The position numbers were made by a program, and so were the translations under genes. Below the pieces are notes generated by a model, which had not been told where the DNA came from, did not search any database, and was given only the letters and a program-made list of their open reading frames with translations. From Tyto alba (lineage: Eukaryota > Chordata > Aves > Strigiformes > Tytonidae), in the NCBI RefSeq assembly GCF_018691265.1, contig NW_024881330.1, positions 15,375,386 to 15,439,385 on the forward strand: 64,000 nucleotides of DNA, written 5' to 3'. Below are positions 1-10,822 of this stretch, one piece after another; position 1 is the first letter of the stretch; every line of letters begins with the position of its first letter.

Positions 1-460
1 TCTACAAATTAAATGTTCTGGTTGTAAGTGCACTATGCTCAGGATGTAGCAGCCCTACTGTGCATACACAGACCATGTTCTAGATAGGCTCTGTACAGAG
101 GCACATGTTCCACACTGCACAGGTTCATCTATTTCTCTCCAGGGAGACCTAGAAGAGCTATTCTAATACTACCTAAAACTTTGTTTCTCAGAAGTTATTT
201 ACACCTGTAAAAAAAGCTATAAATACAATTTTAAGATCTATTTTGTGTAAGTGTAAATGCTTGTAGCTCCCCATATGGAAAAGCTGCATGAGTGTTACCC
301 AAATCTGAGCACACTGAGGCTCCACAATACCAACATCTATGCATACACCAGTCAATGTCTAATGTGTGAGTATAGCAGGAGTGGTTTGAATGCTCAGCCA
401 GTAAAAAAGTGTAGAAATACCAAAATAAAAACCTTACATAAGCAGAGTTGACTTAGCTTC
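1..460. other. Upstream intergenic DNA, nothing recognised
   Basis: This stretch is AT-rich, non-coding sequence left of the first CR1 element. It contains a 64-codon open frame at 257-451, but that frame has no recognisable domain and no splice context, and such a length is expected by chance. I see no RNA gene, known repeat or promoter signature. Confidence 0.6.
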
Positions 461-2037
461 ACAGCAGACCTGAGCCAGGATCCTCAAAACAGCAGAGAAG
501 AAAATTGATATAGCCAGGAGGAATACAGAGACACTGTCCAAGCATACAGAGGTGGTGTTAGGAAAGCTAAAGCCCACTTTGGGCTTAGGAAAGACAAAGT
601 CCCAAGGTGAGGGACATGAAGGGCAACAAGAGGAGCTTCTACATCTATGTCAATAGGAAAACTAAGGAAAATGTGGGCCCACTGCTGAATGGGGCAGCAG
701 CTCTAGTGACAAAGGAAATAGAAAAAGCCAAGGTACTTGATGCCTCCTTCACTTCACCCTTACTGGTAAGACCAGCCTTCAGGAATCCCAGGCCTCTGAG
801 AGCAGTTGGGAAGGTCTGGAGCAAGCAATATATACACTTGGTGGATGACGATCAAGTTAGGGAACATTTAAACAAACTGGACATATGTAAACCCACAGGA
901 CCAGGTGGGTTGCACCCAGCAAGTTCTGAAGGAGCTGGCCAACACCACTGAAAGATGACTTAATTACCTTTGAAAGCTCATGGTGATTTGGGATGATGCT
1001 TGATGACTGGATCAGAGAAAATGTCACTCTTACCTTCAAGAAGGGCAAGGAAAATCTGGAGAACTACAGATAAGCCAGCCTCGCCTTTATCCCTGTGAAG
1101 GTGACTGAGTAACTGATCCTGGAAACCACTTCCCATATTTAGAATAGGAATGCCACTGGAATGGAATCCATGGTCAAAATGGATTTACACAAGGGAAATC
1201 AAGACTGACAAACCTGATAACCTTCTATAATGAAATGACTGGCTTTCAACACTGTGTCCCGTAGCACCTTCTTAGAAAAACTGGTGAAGTACAGACTAGA
1301 TAAATGGTTGGTGAGGTGTATTGAAAACTGGCTGAGATGCTGGGCTCAAAGGGTTGTGATTAGCAGCACAAAGTCAATTTGGAAGGCAGACACTAGTAGT
1401 ACACCCCAGCGGTTGATACTGGGGCCAACACTGTTCTGTCACCTTCATTAATGACCTACTGGGATGGTGGGACAGTGTGAACACTCAGCAAGTGTGTTGA
1501 TAATACAAAACTGGGAGGATTAGCTGATATACTGGTTGGTTGTGCTGCTATTCAGAGGAACCTGGACAGGCTGGTGAACATGTACATACTGGAGTGTCTC
1601 CATCAAAGGGCCATGATTAAGGAAACAGAGTATCTCTCATACAAGGAGAGGCTGAGAGAGATGGACCTGCTCAGCTTGTAAAAGAAAAGGCCTGGGGGGG
1701 ATCTCATCAATGTGTATAAAAACCTGATGTGGGGGAGTAAAGAAGATAGAGTCAGACTCTTCTCAGCACTGCCCAGTGAAAAGAAACAAGGCAATGGTCA
1801 CAAACTGAAATACAGGAAATTCCATTTAGATGGAAAAGGAAACTGTGAGGAGTGATCAAACACTGGAGCGAGTTTCCCAGAGAGGGTGTGGAGTCTCCAC
1901 CCTTGGCAATATTCAAACCTGACTAGACATGACCCTGAGCAACCTGCTCTAGTCACCCCTGTTCTGAACAGGGGGTTGGATTAGATGATCCCCAGAGCTG
2001 CCTTCCAGCCTAAATGACTCTGTGATTCCATGATTGC
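460..2037 (+). mobile_element. CR1 LINE, decayed ORF2 plus 3' end, sense orientation
   Basis: Frames along this stretch match the CR1 ORF2 (reverse transcriptase) protein as I know it from bird genomes. An endonuclease/RT linker section lies at 607-951, including the peptides KTKENVGPLLNGAAALVTK and DQVREHLNKLDI. An RT section at 1254-1451 includes LDKWLV and the degenerate LGPTLF block. The frame shifts several times and is cut by stops, so no intact enzyme is encoded. The element ends with the usual CR1 3' end at 1972-2037, a variant of GGTTGGACTAGATGATC followed by a 'TGTGATTCCATGAT' terminal repeat. CR1 elements insert without long target duplications and none is seen. The 5' limit is approximate. 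Divergence suggests an old, inactive copy. Confidence 0.9.
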
Positions 2038-2660
2038 CGGTTACTGAGAGCAATGAATTGTTCCAGTCCACATCAAGTTGCAGCTCAGCAAATAATAGCA
2101 GAAGTCAAGATTGTTTAAACAAGTTACCTGTTTGCCAACTGGTCACATGGACCTGCTATGGTAGACTGTTTCTCTAGCTCTGTTTACATTTACAACCTCT
2201 ATTAGGTATTGTTCTTTCATTTTATATGAGGAATGCTTATGTGGTGAGACTCAGTGATTCACGCTCTCCAATCAGGAACAAGGTGACGCTCACTGTTTTA
2301 CTTTTCTCTGCAGTAACAGGACTCAAGCGTTTTTCAGGAAACCATAAACCTCCCTCACTACTCTCAGATCTCCAGTACAAACTTACCGGAGGCTGTCACT
2401 GAAACAGCCAAGTTCTGCATTGGTGCCACCAACCTCACTTGCTCGTTCCCACCTCATACTGCCCAATTCCTTGTGCTACCATGTGTTTGGGCAGTCACCA
2501 GTGAATGAGAACAGGTAACTGATGGGGGTAACACTCAAAAGGCTTTGTGCCAGGTTAGTTTTCAGTAAAGAGGAAGGCTGTTTGAGGCTAATAGAAGTAG
2601 ACAGCAGGAAGTTAAACCACTGCTTTAGATAGCAGAGCTAGCCCAGGGTAGCTAAAAATG
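2038..2660. other. Intergenic spacer between two CR1 copies
   Basis: This is unique-looking, non-coding sequence of moderate AT content. I could not recognise an open frame, RNA gene or repeat family in it. Confidence 0.5.
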
Positions 2661-2930
2661 TTCATAAGATCACAGGATGATTCAGGGTGGAATGGACCTC
2701 AGGAGGTCTCCAGCCCAGGTGTGAGATCAGAGCAGTTTGCTCAGGGCTTCATCCAGTTGAGGCTTGGAAATCACCAAGAATGGTGACTGCAAAGCCTCTC
2801 TGAGCAATCAACCTGCCCCAGTCCATGACTGTCCACCTGGTGAAAAAGGTTTTCCTTATACCCAGCCTGAACCTCTCTTTTTTTCATTCTGTGCCAAATT
2901 TCTCCCAATCTTTCACCATGCATCACTGTG
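2661..2930 (-). mobile_element. CR1 LINE 3' fragment, antisense orientation
   Basis: The segment begins with 'tcataagatcacaggatgat', a decayed reverse complement of the CR1 terminal octamer repeat. It continues through the reverse-complemented CR1 3' region: a 'ggaatggacctcaggaggtc' block, then a 'tccacctggtgaaaaaggtt' block matching the usual CR1 'cagtaaagaatttcttcct' position. It is strongly diverged, so an old copy. The right boundary is approximate. Open frames running across it are shadows of the repeat. Confidence 0.8.
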
Positions 2931-5900
2931 AAAAGTCTGACTCAAAAAGCTATCATTCAAGGCAGCCACAGCTGTGGTCTATGCATGCAGCCCCACTGCT
3001 AATTTGGGATTTCTCTGCTGGTTAAGTTGTCACAAACTTGCTTTGGGAGAAAAATGTGTGGCATGTTTCCATGTTTGCATAAAATTTCTCTTCAGTTTAC
3101 CACAAAGCAGTGAAGGAAATAAACAACTCAGCAGATCTTTTGATGATGGTAAAAGTCAGTACCACTCTCTGTGCATGATTTAAGACATAGGTGTTACTTG
3201 AGAGTGGAATTAACATCACACTTATAACGGGATAGATATTTGTATATACAGCTGTCTGCCTCAGATATGTACAGGCCATATTAATGCATCTGCTTCCCTT
3301 CCCCAGTTTTCTATCATATGAAATAAACCATAATAAATTCTATGGATTTTCTGAGTATTTTAACACTCAAATTCAATCTTTTTTCCTTGCAACTAAAAGC
3401 AGAGGACATCGGCTATTTAAGAATATATAAATATTTAATATATTTAAGAATATATAAATCAATTACTGAAAAGACAAAATTAGAGAAAATACCAGAAATT
3501 GCAACAATGATGAAATACACCTTGAAGACATCCTATGATCTTTTCTGAGTCTCCTACAGACCCCCCCAAATGCACTTCCTGTAGTATTATGGATTATCAA
3601 GCAAAACAGTTTTGAAAATAAGGGAATATAGGTAAGATAAACAATACTCAAAGTATATTTCAGCAATAATATAAACAAAGAATATTTATTATGCAATCAC
3701 ACTACTACACTACTAAAACCCGCTTTTCAGTGCCTTACTGACACTGTTAAACTCATATTACATATATATTAAACATGTTTATTCTATTTTGGGGCAGACT
3801 GCAGCCTCCCTGCCTAATAGCTCTTCTGATGTCATTCTCAGACCCCAGAAAACTGCTTCTGAACATTAGTGTTTACACTTTAACACATAGTGTACTTTGG
3901 TTCATTGAGTGATGGTAAGACTGGATCCATACAAGCATAAGAATCTCTCTCTATGGATCAGAGCATGGGGCATATCTAAAATTGGTTTCTCTTCTTTTTT
4001 CAGTAGATGCTTAGTTGAGTTACAGAGCACTTTTTTCTTTTAAAATTGAAACTCTGCAGAACATTAACATCACAAAGTTGGATACTGAAAAAAAAAAAAT
4101 CAGCAACGCACCTAGCATTTTCTTTCCCATGCCTTTCAGGTATTTGAGTGAGACTCAGCAGGTCTTCTCAGGAAATGTCACTTCCTGCAGCAAAAAAGAG
4201 AATGCATACTAACTCGACACTATCCTCCTCCTCTCACTCCAGATCTGTCATGCAGTATCCCTCAGGCTGTTTTTCCAGCCATGTGGCTAGCTCTGACAAA
4301 TGGAGGGGAACTGGACAGGAATTCCCTACTTATCGCTTCCACACCTGAATTTCCAGCTAACTCCTACACGGTAGTGTCCATAAAATTTCTGCTGAAACTT
4401 CCTTGTTTTGCATTACCAAATAAGTGCAGCTTGTGCACTAGGGCATGTGCTGAGAGTGTGAGTGAACCACTGTACAGCCCTTTCCTCCTCCTATTCCAGC
4501 CCTCAGTACTGGCAGATATACTGAAATGGAAAACCCCACTTCTTCCCCATCAATATCGAGTCTGTATAGTCCTGTGCATGATCCTCCCACACCTCCCCCC
4601 AATCTAAATGTACTAATCATCAGTTATCTCTGAAAAAACCCACCGATTTCCATGTACTCTTTCCCAGCAATTCGCAAGGCAATATAAGAATCTAGGTACT
4701 GAGTCGGTAGGCAGGCAGGATGGTCCTGTGATAGGGCTATTTCTGTCACAGTGGAGTTTGATGTTGAACTTCGAAAGGTTTTAATTTCACCATCACAGTT
4801 TAATCTCATTCAGCTAAGCGAATCACAGCCAAAAATGTTCAGTCATGGCTGTAATGCTCTTCACTGCCAGAGACACTTGGTGCCCGACCTAAGGTCAATT
4901 CAATGATTTTCAGATGCTTTTTCAACTGTCCCTGAAAAGTGGCTCTGTGCACATGTGTTTGGGCACCCAAAATAATTAATCATGTTTGAAAATCCTGGGT
5001 CACAATGATAAGGCAGGAGCATCTCATTAACCAGATCATCAGATGAAGACGAGTGAGAATTTCACTATGCTCTACAGAAAGGACTTAGAAGCACAAAGGA
5101 ATGCTTAAAGCTTAATGGCTGTTGAATTTCTGTAAGGTGAAAGGGAAATAAAAAGGGAAAAATGATGATGGATGGTAGTGTAGTGAAGTATACAAGTCTA
5201 ACATCTTGTTTAGACTTTAGAACTCTTACAGTAAAGCAATGCTGTTGATGGATGTACTTTCATCTAATGTCAGCTGGCAGAAGTCCTACCTAGAAATAAT
5301 TCGAACAGCTAAGAAGCCTCTGGTCAGTATTGCTTATTTCATCTGGTGACCTAGGGCAAAGTACACAGCAAATTGACTTTGGCTGTGACAAACCAAGTCT
5401 GTTTAAAGGGAGTTTGCTACACTTTTAAGAGAAACTTTGGAATAAACCTGTCTGGAGAAGGGCAAGGTAAAAAGAGAATCAAGAAAGCAAGGAAGTGTGA
5501 TGAGATAGCTCTTTCTGAGCAGAGAAAGCCCGTCTTTTTCTACTCTGTAATTTAGCAGGGTGTTTTTAGAAAGTTAGCTCGCGCTCAGTGATGTTTTTGA
5601 AAGCTCTGCTGAAAACAGATTGTAGTTTAGCATAGATTAATTGAATCAATTTACAGCCTCTTTTCTCTAATGAGTGACATACATTAAATTATAATTTGCC
5701 TAGTCTTGACCAGAATTTGAGGAGTTTCTGATGTTCTTATATACCGTTAAATACTAGGTTTCACTAGCTATCATGTAACACTAGGTATCAAACACTACAC
5801 TTTTTAACATCTGTCATGCCCTATTTGCTATCTAGTCACAGCCATAATTTTGCTGTTCTTCAGCAGGCACAAAGTCGTAATTAAAAACTACAGGGCTGTT

Positions 5901-7251
5901 TAAAGGGCTTAGTAAAATTGTACTCACTAGGGATGTCCTCAGGGCCCACAGCTGAAATGTAGTTACCAGTCAGAAATTCAGCATGCTAATGGGGATAGTA
6001 TTCCAGCTCTCCATGTCCATGCCGCTCTAACTCAGAGCCTTGATTTACTCACTCTGTGGCTTCCAACTCATTCTAACCAAGAAAGTACTGCTTCATGTAT
6101 GTATTAGCCACTTAATTACTCTAACATACCTCCAAATATTGTCATGATTAAGTAAATGATTAACGATTGAAGACATAAACTTAATACAAAATGTCACTAA
6201 AATCACAAAAACTTATGTAGTGATGTTGAAAAGAAACTGCTGAAGTTTGTATGTGTGTATTACACATATTTGAAAACTGAAATCTAGGAACACCCTATTT
6301 TCTTGACAGAAAGCATGTGAATATCAGTGCATTTCTCCCAACATATGGGATCAGATGTGTGATTGTATTGCCCTTGGGAATACCAGCACATGTCCTCAAT
6401 CGTTATTATTTATAATGCACTGTGAGTATGCCTAACGCTTGCAAACAGGTGAAAGACAAGGCTGCTGCCCCAGGAAGCTTGTATCTTGACTCATATACAA
6501 CACAAAGGATAACAGTTCAAATGCATATGAGAGCAAAGAACAAGTGAGGTCTTCAGGGCAAAGCTGGTAATAGAAGGATTCAGGAAAGAACTGGGCTTTA
6601 AGGCTGTTGTGTACAGGCTCTGGTTTTCCCTCATAAGTAATGAAGACCCAATTTTATTTTAATTATTTTAGATATTTCAAGAATGTAAAAATTCCTGGGG
6701 TTTATTAAGACCTTATTCATTTGCACGTTGTATGTTCTTGCATTCTAATTTGAACTCATGGAGGTTATTTTGTCAAAAATAACCTGTCATGAATAACACT
6801 TATTAGATTCCATAGCCAATCCTAACAAACAAAAAGAACACATGAAAATGTTTTCACACCCTACCTGTATTTGCCCTTGTCTGCTCAGTCCCTCTGCTGT
6901 TATCCTCTTGATTTTAGTAACAATATAATTTTTGTGAGTGAAGGAACTCACAGACTTTCTGGGTATGTTAATATTTGACGATACATTTAAAACAAAACAA
7001 AACAAAATGGTATTTTTGAAGGAGAAAAATCTTCAAAACCTTTTTGATATCTCAAAATGAAACTGAAAAGGGTACAAACCCACAGCTGTTTTTCAGACAG
7101 CCAACATTTCAGGACAGATCTCAAGGGTACCAGGTTGTTTGGCATAAGACTTTTGAGGACCTGAAGTAAAGGCTCCAGAACTGTGTCCCTAATCTCCTTA
7201 ATTTTCTGGATTTTTTGAACAACCTTTCAGAGTCAAACAGGATAAAGACAG
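2931..7251. other. Upstream intergenic DNA without recognisable genes
   Basis: This is AT-rich sequence with many stops in all frames. The largest open frame is about 108 codons (4281-4607) and has no recognisable domain or splice context. A 19-bp direct repeat lies at 3414-3432 and 3441-3459, and an A12 run near 4089. I see no gene of the TNFRSF11B/COLEC10 neighbourhood, which lies 5' of SAMD12 in mammals, so those genes, if linked here, are further left. Confidence 0.55.
3414..3459. repeat. 19-bp direct repeat, AT-rich
   Basis: The same 19 bases (TATTTAAGAATATATAAAT) occur at 3414-3432 and again at 3441-3459, separated by 8 bases. This looks like a local tandem duplication in AT-rich DNA. 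No function is implied. Confidence 0.85.
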
Positions 7252-7891
7252 TGAATCGTAGAACGATAAAATGGTTTGGGTTGGAAGGGACCTTCGAGAT
7301 CATCTAGTTCCAGCCCCCCTGCCACGGGCAGGGACACCTCCCACCAGACCAGGTTGCTCAAAGCCCCGTCCAACCTGGCCTTGAACCCTTCCAGGTCGGG
7401 GGCAGCCACAGCTGCTCTGGGCACCCTGTGCCAGTGTCTCACCGCCCTCACAGTAAAGAATTTCTTCCTTATATCTAGCCTTAATCTGCCCTCTTCCAGT
7501 TTAAAATGGTTACCTCTTGTCTTACCACTACACTCCCTGGCAGAGTCCCTCCCCACCTTTCCTGTAGCCCCCTTTAAGCACTGGCAGGCCGCTATCAGGT
7601 CTCCCTGGAGCCTTCTCTTCACCAGGCTGAACACCCCCAACTCTCTCAGCCTGTTCTCACAGGGGAGGTGCTCCAGCCCCCTGGTCACCTTCGTGGCCTC
7701 CTCTGGACCCACTTGAGCAGGTCCATGTCCTTCTAATGCTGGGGGCCCCAGAGCTGGACCCAGCACTGCAGGTGGGGTCTCCTGAGAGCGGATTAGAGGG
7801 GCAGAATCCCCTCCCTGGACCTGCTGGCCACGCTCCTCTTGATGCAGCCCAGGAGACGGCTGGCTTTCTGGGCTGTGAGCACACATTGCTG
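7252..7891 (-). mobile_element. CR1 LINE 3' portion, antisense, well preserved
   Basis: Read on the minus strand, this is the last ~640 bases of a CR1 element. It starts on the + strand with the terminal 'gaatcgtagaacgataaaatgg', then the highly typical 'ggtttgggttggaagggacc' and 'ccagcccccctgccacgggc' blocks. It runs back through the ORF2 C-terminus to 'gcagcccaggagacggctgg'. The minus-strand open frame at 7233-8060 (275 codons) contains the genuine CR1 ORF2 C-terminus, for example LDIRKKFFTVRAVRHW and FKARLDGALSNLVWW. Upstream of that block the frame leaves the normal ORF2 reading and runs on into unique promoter-side sequence, so it is not a functional protein. The copy is 5'-truncated, as most CR1 copies are. 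It is less diverged than the others here and its broken end lies about 200 bases from the CpG island. Confidence 0.95.
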
Positions 7892-8192
7892 GAGTAATGG
7901 AGAAAGACTGGTGAAAGACTGAGGGCCTCACTGCGGGATGAGGTGATAACGGGAAGTTCCCGATGCTCTCTGTGTGCCTTTCTCCTTCCCTACGGCAAAC
8001 CGCCTCCGGCTGCGCCAGGGAGAGCAGCGGGATAAGGACTGGGGCGGGACTGCCCGACACCCCAGTGTCCGGTGAGAAGTCGCAGTGACTGAAAACACCG
8101 CAACAGAAAAACCCCAGCGCGCCGGTGACGCCGCTTTCTGCCGGCGGGGCTCGGGCTCAGCCGCTTCCCCCCGCAGCCGGCGGCCGGCCGGG

Positions 8193-8211
8193 ACTACGTT
8201 TCCCAGGGTGC
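8193..8211 (+). promoter_or_regulatory. SAMD12: ZNF143/Staf-type (SBS) promoter motif
   Basis: The sequence ACTACGTTTCCCAGGGTGC closely follows the known vertebrate promoter motif ACTACAnnTCCCAnnnTGC, bound by ZNF143 and common just upstream of CpG-island transcription starts. It lies about 150 bases before the SAMD12 start codon. The single clear departure is G instead of A at the sixth base. Binding is inferred from the match only. Confidence 0.65.
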
Positions 8212-8214
8212 GGC

Positions 8215-8237
8215 GGGGCGGGCGCGCGGCCCCGCCC
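8215..8237. promoter_or_regulatory. SAMD12: Pair of GC boxes (Sp/KLF-type)
   Basis: GGGGCGGGC at 8215-8223 and its inverse CCCCGCCC at 8230-8237 are consensus GC boxes. They lie immediately after the ZNF143-type site. Their placement supports a core promoter here, although GC boxes occur often by chance in CpG islands. Confidence 0.5.
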
Positions 8238-8280
8238 GGCTGTCAGCGGGCGCGCGGCAGGTTGATCGCCGCGGCTGCAG

Positions 8281-8372
8281 ATGAGCGGAGCCCGCGCGCG
8301 GCCGGGGCAGCGCCGCCGGGGCCGGCTCGGCGGCCGCCGCACTATGCGAGGCCGGGAGGATGGCGGTGGAAG
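8281..8372 (+). other. Upstream ORF overlapping the SAMD12 start (5' part)
   Basis: An ATG at 8281 and another at 8344 are in the same frame as each other and out of frame with the SAMD12 ATG at 8360. The frame has no stop before the exon 1 donor. After splicing to exon 2 it continues for 12 codons' worth of sequence and stops at TGA 27843-27845. The predicted peptides are 41 residues from the first ATG and 20 from the second. The 8344 ATG has A at -3 and the 8281 ATG has C at -3. It matters only if transcription starts upstream of 8281 or 8344, which is not shown by the sequence. Confidence 0.5.
8360..8372 (+). CDS. SAMD12: SAMD12 exon 1, coding part
   Basis: This 13-base coding segment reads MAVE plus the first base of an alanine codon, then a strong donor (GAAG|GTAAGG). 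The start codon has an excellent context, with A at -3 and G at +4. Human SAMD12 as I recall it also begins MAVEA and then HCGLNP; joined to exon 2 the avian reading is [16 protein letters not shown]12 is a small cytoplasmic adaptor-like protein with one SAM (sterile alpha motif) protein-interaction domain, and its biochemical role is poorly known. In humans an intronic TTTCA/TTTTA expansion in this gene causes familial adult myoclonic epilepsy type 1. The exon lies inside the CpG island. The 5' untranslated part upstream is real in principle but its start is not determined. Confidence 0.92.
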
Positions 8373-9436
8373 GTAAGGGCTCCGCGTTCCGCCGCCTGCC
8401 GCCCCCGGGGGTCCCTCCCCCTGTCTCCTCCCCCGGGCACTCACCTGCGCCGCGGCGGGGCCGGCCCCCGGCTTCGACGGGAGGGGGATGCGTGGGGAGC
8501 GGGGCCTGAGGCGGCGGCGGCGGCGGGGCCGCTCTGCCGCCCGCCGCCCCGGCCGCGCCCGCGGGGTGCCCGGCCGCCTCTCCGCGCCCCTCGGCCCGGC
8601 CGCCCCCAGCGCCGCGCCCGCCCCCCGGGCCAGGTGGCGTGGGGTCGGGCCGCGGAGGGAGGCAGCGGGGGGGGCTGCCCGGCGCAGCCTGCGGCAGCCG
8701 GAGGCTTCAGTCCGGCAACTTCCCGGCGGGCCCGGAGGTGCCGCCTCTCCCGGCGGGGGCGGCAGACCTGCCCCGGCGGCCCCGCTCAGCCCGCCCGGCG
8801 TCTTCTCCGCCTCGCCGCCGGTCTCCCGCAGGAGCCCCGGCGCCGCCGTCCCTCGGTGCCGCCCAAAGCAGAGGCCGTCATACCCACGAAGCTCAGGCAG
8901 CCCCCCGCCGCGCTCCCGCGTGGGCGCAGAGCTGTCGGCGTCGGGGTGCGCTCGGCCCCTCCTATCCCCTCGTAGGAGATGCAGACGCCTAAGGGCCGAG
9001 GTGCTCGGCTGCTGGGGAGCCGTGAGGTGTTCGTGGGGTGCCCGGCTCCTGGGGAAGTACCCGGTAATTGAGGTGGTGACTACCAAGATCTGGGAGGATG
9101 GGCGCTTTGCTGAGGTCTTCCAAGAGATGCTCCGCTCCTGTGGCAGTCTGGCGTTGGCTGCGTGTGCCCTTTCCATGGGGCATTCGGGAAGTTGGCAGAG
9201 AGATGTGACTAGGGGTGTGGGAAAAGGCAAATCAATCCACTTCCCTGCTGTCCGCTTCCAAAATTCACTCGGTTTTCTAGTGCTTTAGAACGAGGCATTG
9301 AGAATCCTGGTGTTTGTGTCCCTTCTTGCTTTCTTCTGTGCCCTTTGGAAAAGTTTCAGAAGTCCACAATGTGAAAACCAGCCATCTGACCCCTCTCCTA
9401 TGCTTAATTTCAGTATGTTGGTTTTCTTGGTGGTGT

Positions 9437-9479
9437 TTTTTTTTTTTTTTTTTTTTTTTTTTTGGGGGGTGGGGGGGTG
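9437..9479 (+). repeat. Poly-T tract followed by G-rich run
   Basis: About 27 thymines are followed directly by a run of guanines interrupted by single thymines, just downstream of the CpG island. This is low-complexity DNA. On the opposite strand it reads as a C-run followed by poly-A. No retrotransposed sequence that it might terminate was recognised. Confidence 0.85.
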
Positions 9480-10799
9480 TTCATCTTGAGACCACCTCAA
9501 GCTTTGTTTCTCATATATGCTGAGTTCTACAGTTCCATCAGAGACCACTTGCTTTATTGCTGAAACTCATGCTGAAAAAGCTGTCATTTGCTGAGTACCC
9601 AAGTGAGCAGCACAAATGATAGTCCAGCAGAAACTTGGGCTTACTGAAGATAGTAGGCAGCTTGACATCCCTGAAAAACAGTTTCCTAGGCAAACTCAAA
9701 TAAGGGCAAACAAAACCACTATGTCTCAAAAGATGTCTGTGTACATCCAAAGTTGTCCATCCTCAGCCTTAAGCCCTTCCACTAGTCAGCCAGATTTCTT
9801 ACGCACAGGCTGCTGTACTGAATGGCAGTTTTGAAGACTGTAATGACATAAAGAAGGAAGGCAGTGGTCCTGCATAAAAACATTGCTTCTTTGGTGGTAA
9901 AAACTTAGCAATGTGAATTGGGCATGCGTGCGTGGTAGGGGGTAAATAAATGAAATGAACTGCCGTGCACCAGATGGTTCATATGCCAGCAGCAACCCCT
10001 GTTCCAGTGTGCTCTCTAATCTCATCCTCCTTTATTCACTTGAAGTCCTTCTCAGTCTGTTTGCTAGATCTTTTCAGTTTTGTAATAATTCCTGTCATAT
10101 CTGCAGTGCCTTCCATCGTGAGAATCTCTAAAAGCTTTGTAAATATTAATGAAGGAAAGCTCTGCTAAAGCTTTGGGAAGCAGTTCCTTTCCCTTCTCCT
10201 GAGATGGGATTTTTTCTTTTAACTCCTTCTTCCCATTTCTTTCCCTCAGGATTCATCCTTGCTATGGCCTCTCAAAAAAGACTTTCTTGTCTGTATGTTT
10301 TGCTTTCCTCCTGTTTTGGGTTTTTCTCCCTCAACTTTCTTGCCTTTGCATAATTCTGTTACCCTCACACTAGCACAGCAAGATTACTACTTCTTCAGCA
10401 CAGGTAGCCGTGCAACTGTGACTACTCTGTATGTACATAGTGCGTGCACATTTAAGGCCTTTTCTTATCCATCATTTTCTGTTGGAACTGCGTCTTTGTG
10501 TGACTGTGCTTAAAAGTGTGCTTTTATCTTAATGCATCTTCTGCTGTATTAGAGCCCTGGGTGTGAACCGCATTCTTTTCATAAACTGTGACTTTTGGCA
10601 GGTAACGTGACATTACAGCTTCTGTTTGGGAGGCTGAGAGGTTACTTGTCCTTCATGGCTCTGATTGATCACCACAGTGTGCAGCTCCTACTCTAGTTGA
10701 AAGTAAAGTTGCCGCTGAATCTTCTAAATTGATAGTTTTGTAGAAAAATGCCAATTTTCTGAAATCAAAATGTCTCGGACTCAGGAAACACAGACTGCC

Positions 10800-10822
10800 T
10801 TTTTTTTTTTTTTTTTTTTTTT
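10800..10822 (+). repeat. Poly-T tract
   Basis: An uninterrupted run of about 22 thymines lies in intron 1, followed by a short C/T stretch. No adjacent SINE or retropseudogene body was recognised. Confidence 0.85.

Larger units (their letters stand above)
8080..9010. promoter_or_regulatory. SAMD12: CpG island spanning SAMD12 promoter, exon 1 and start of intron 1
   Basis: Base composition changes sharply to very GC-rich, CpG-dense sequence, against AT-rich flanks. Both strands show long open frames here (for example 8085-8975 plus and 8157-9230 minus) because stop codons are rare in such DNA, and their arginine/proline/alanine-rich translations are not proteins. The island contains the SAMD12 start codon at 8360 and the first splice donor. 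No TATA box is obvious upstream, as expected for a CpG-island promoter with dispersed initiation. The exact transcription start cannot be read from sequence; it is inferred to lie upstream of 8360, probably around 8200-8300. Confidence 0.9.

Noticed and set aside
7950..7962. CGGGAAGTTCCCG palindrome resembling a kappaB or ETS dimer site
   Set aside because: A single short motif match upstream of the promoter is too weak to support a binding call.
7233..8060. 275-codon minus-strand open frame
   Set aside because: Its C-terminal half is the CR1 ORF2 end and its N-terminal part is out-of-frame CR1 plus unique promoter-side sequence. It is a transposon remnant and not a host gene.
8085..9288. 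Long overlapping open frames on both strands (296, 357 and 266 codons)
   Set aside because: They lie in the CpG island, where stop codons are rare. Translations are arginine, proline, alanine and glycine-rich, with no domain, and run through the exon 1 splice donor.
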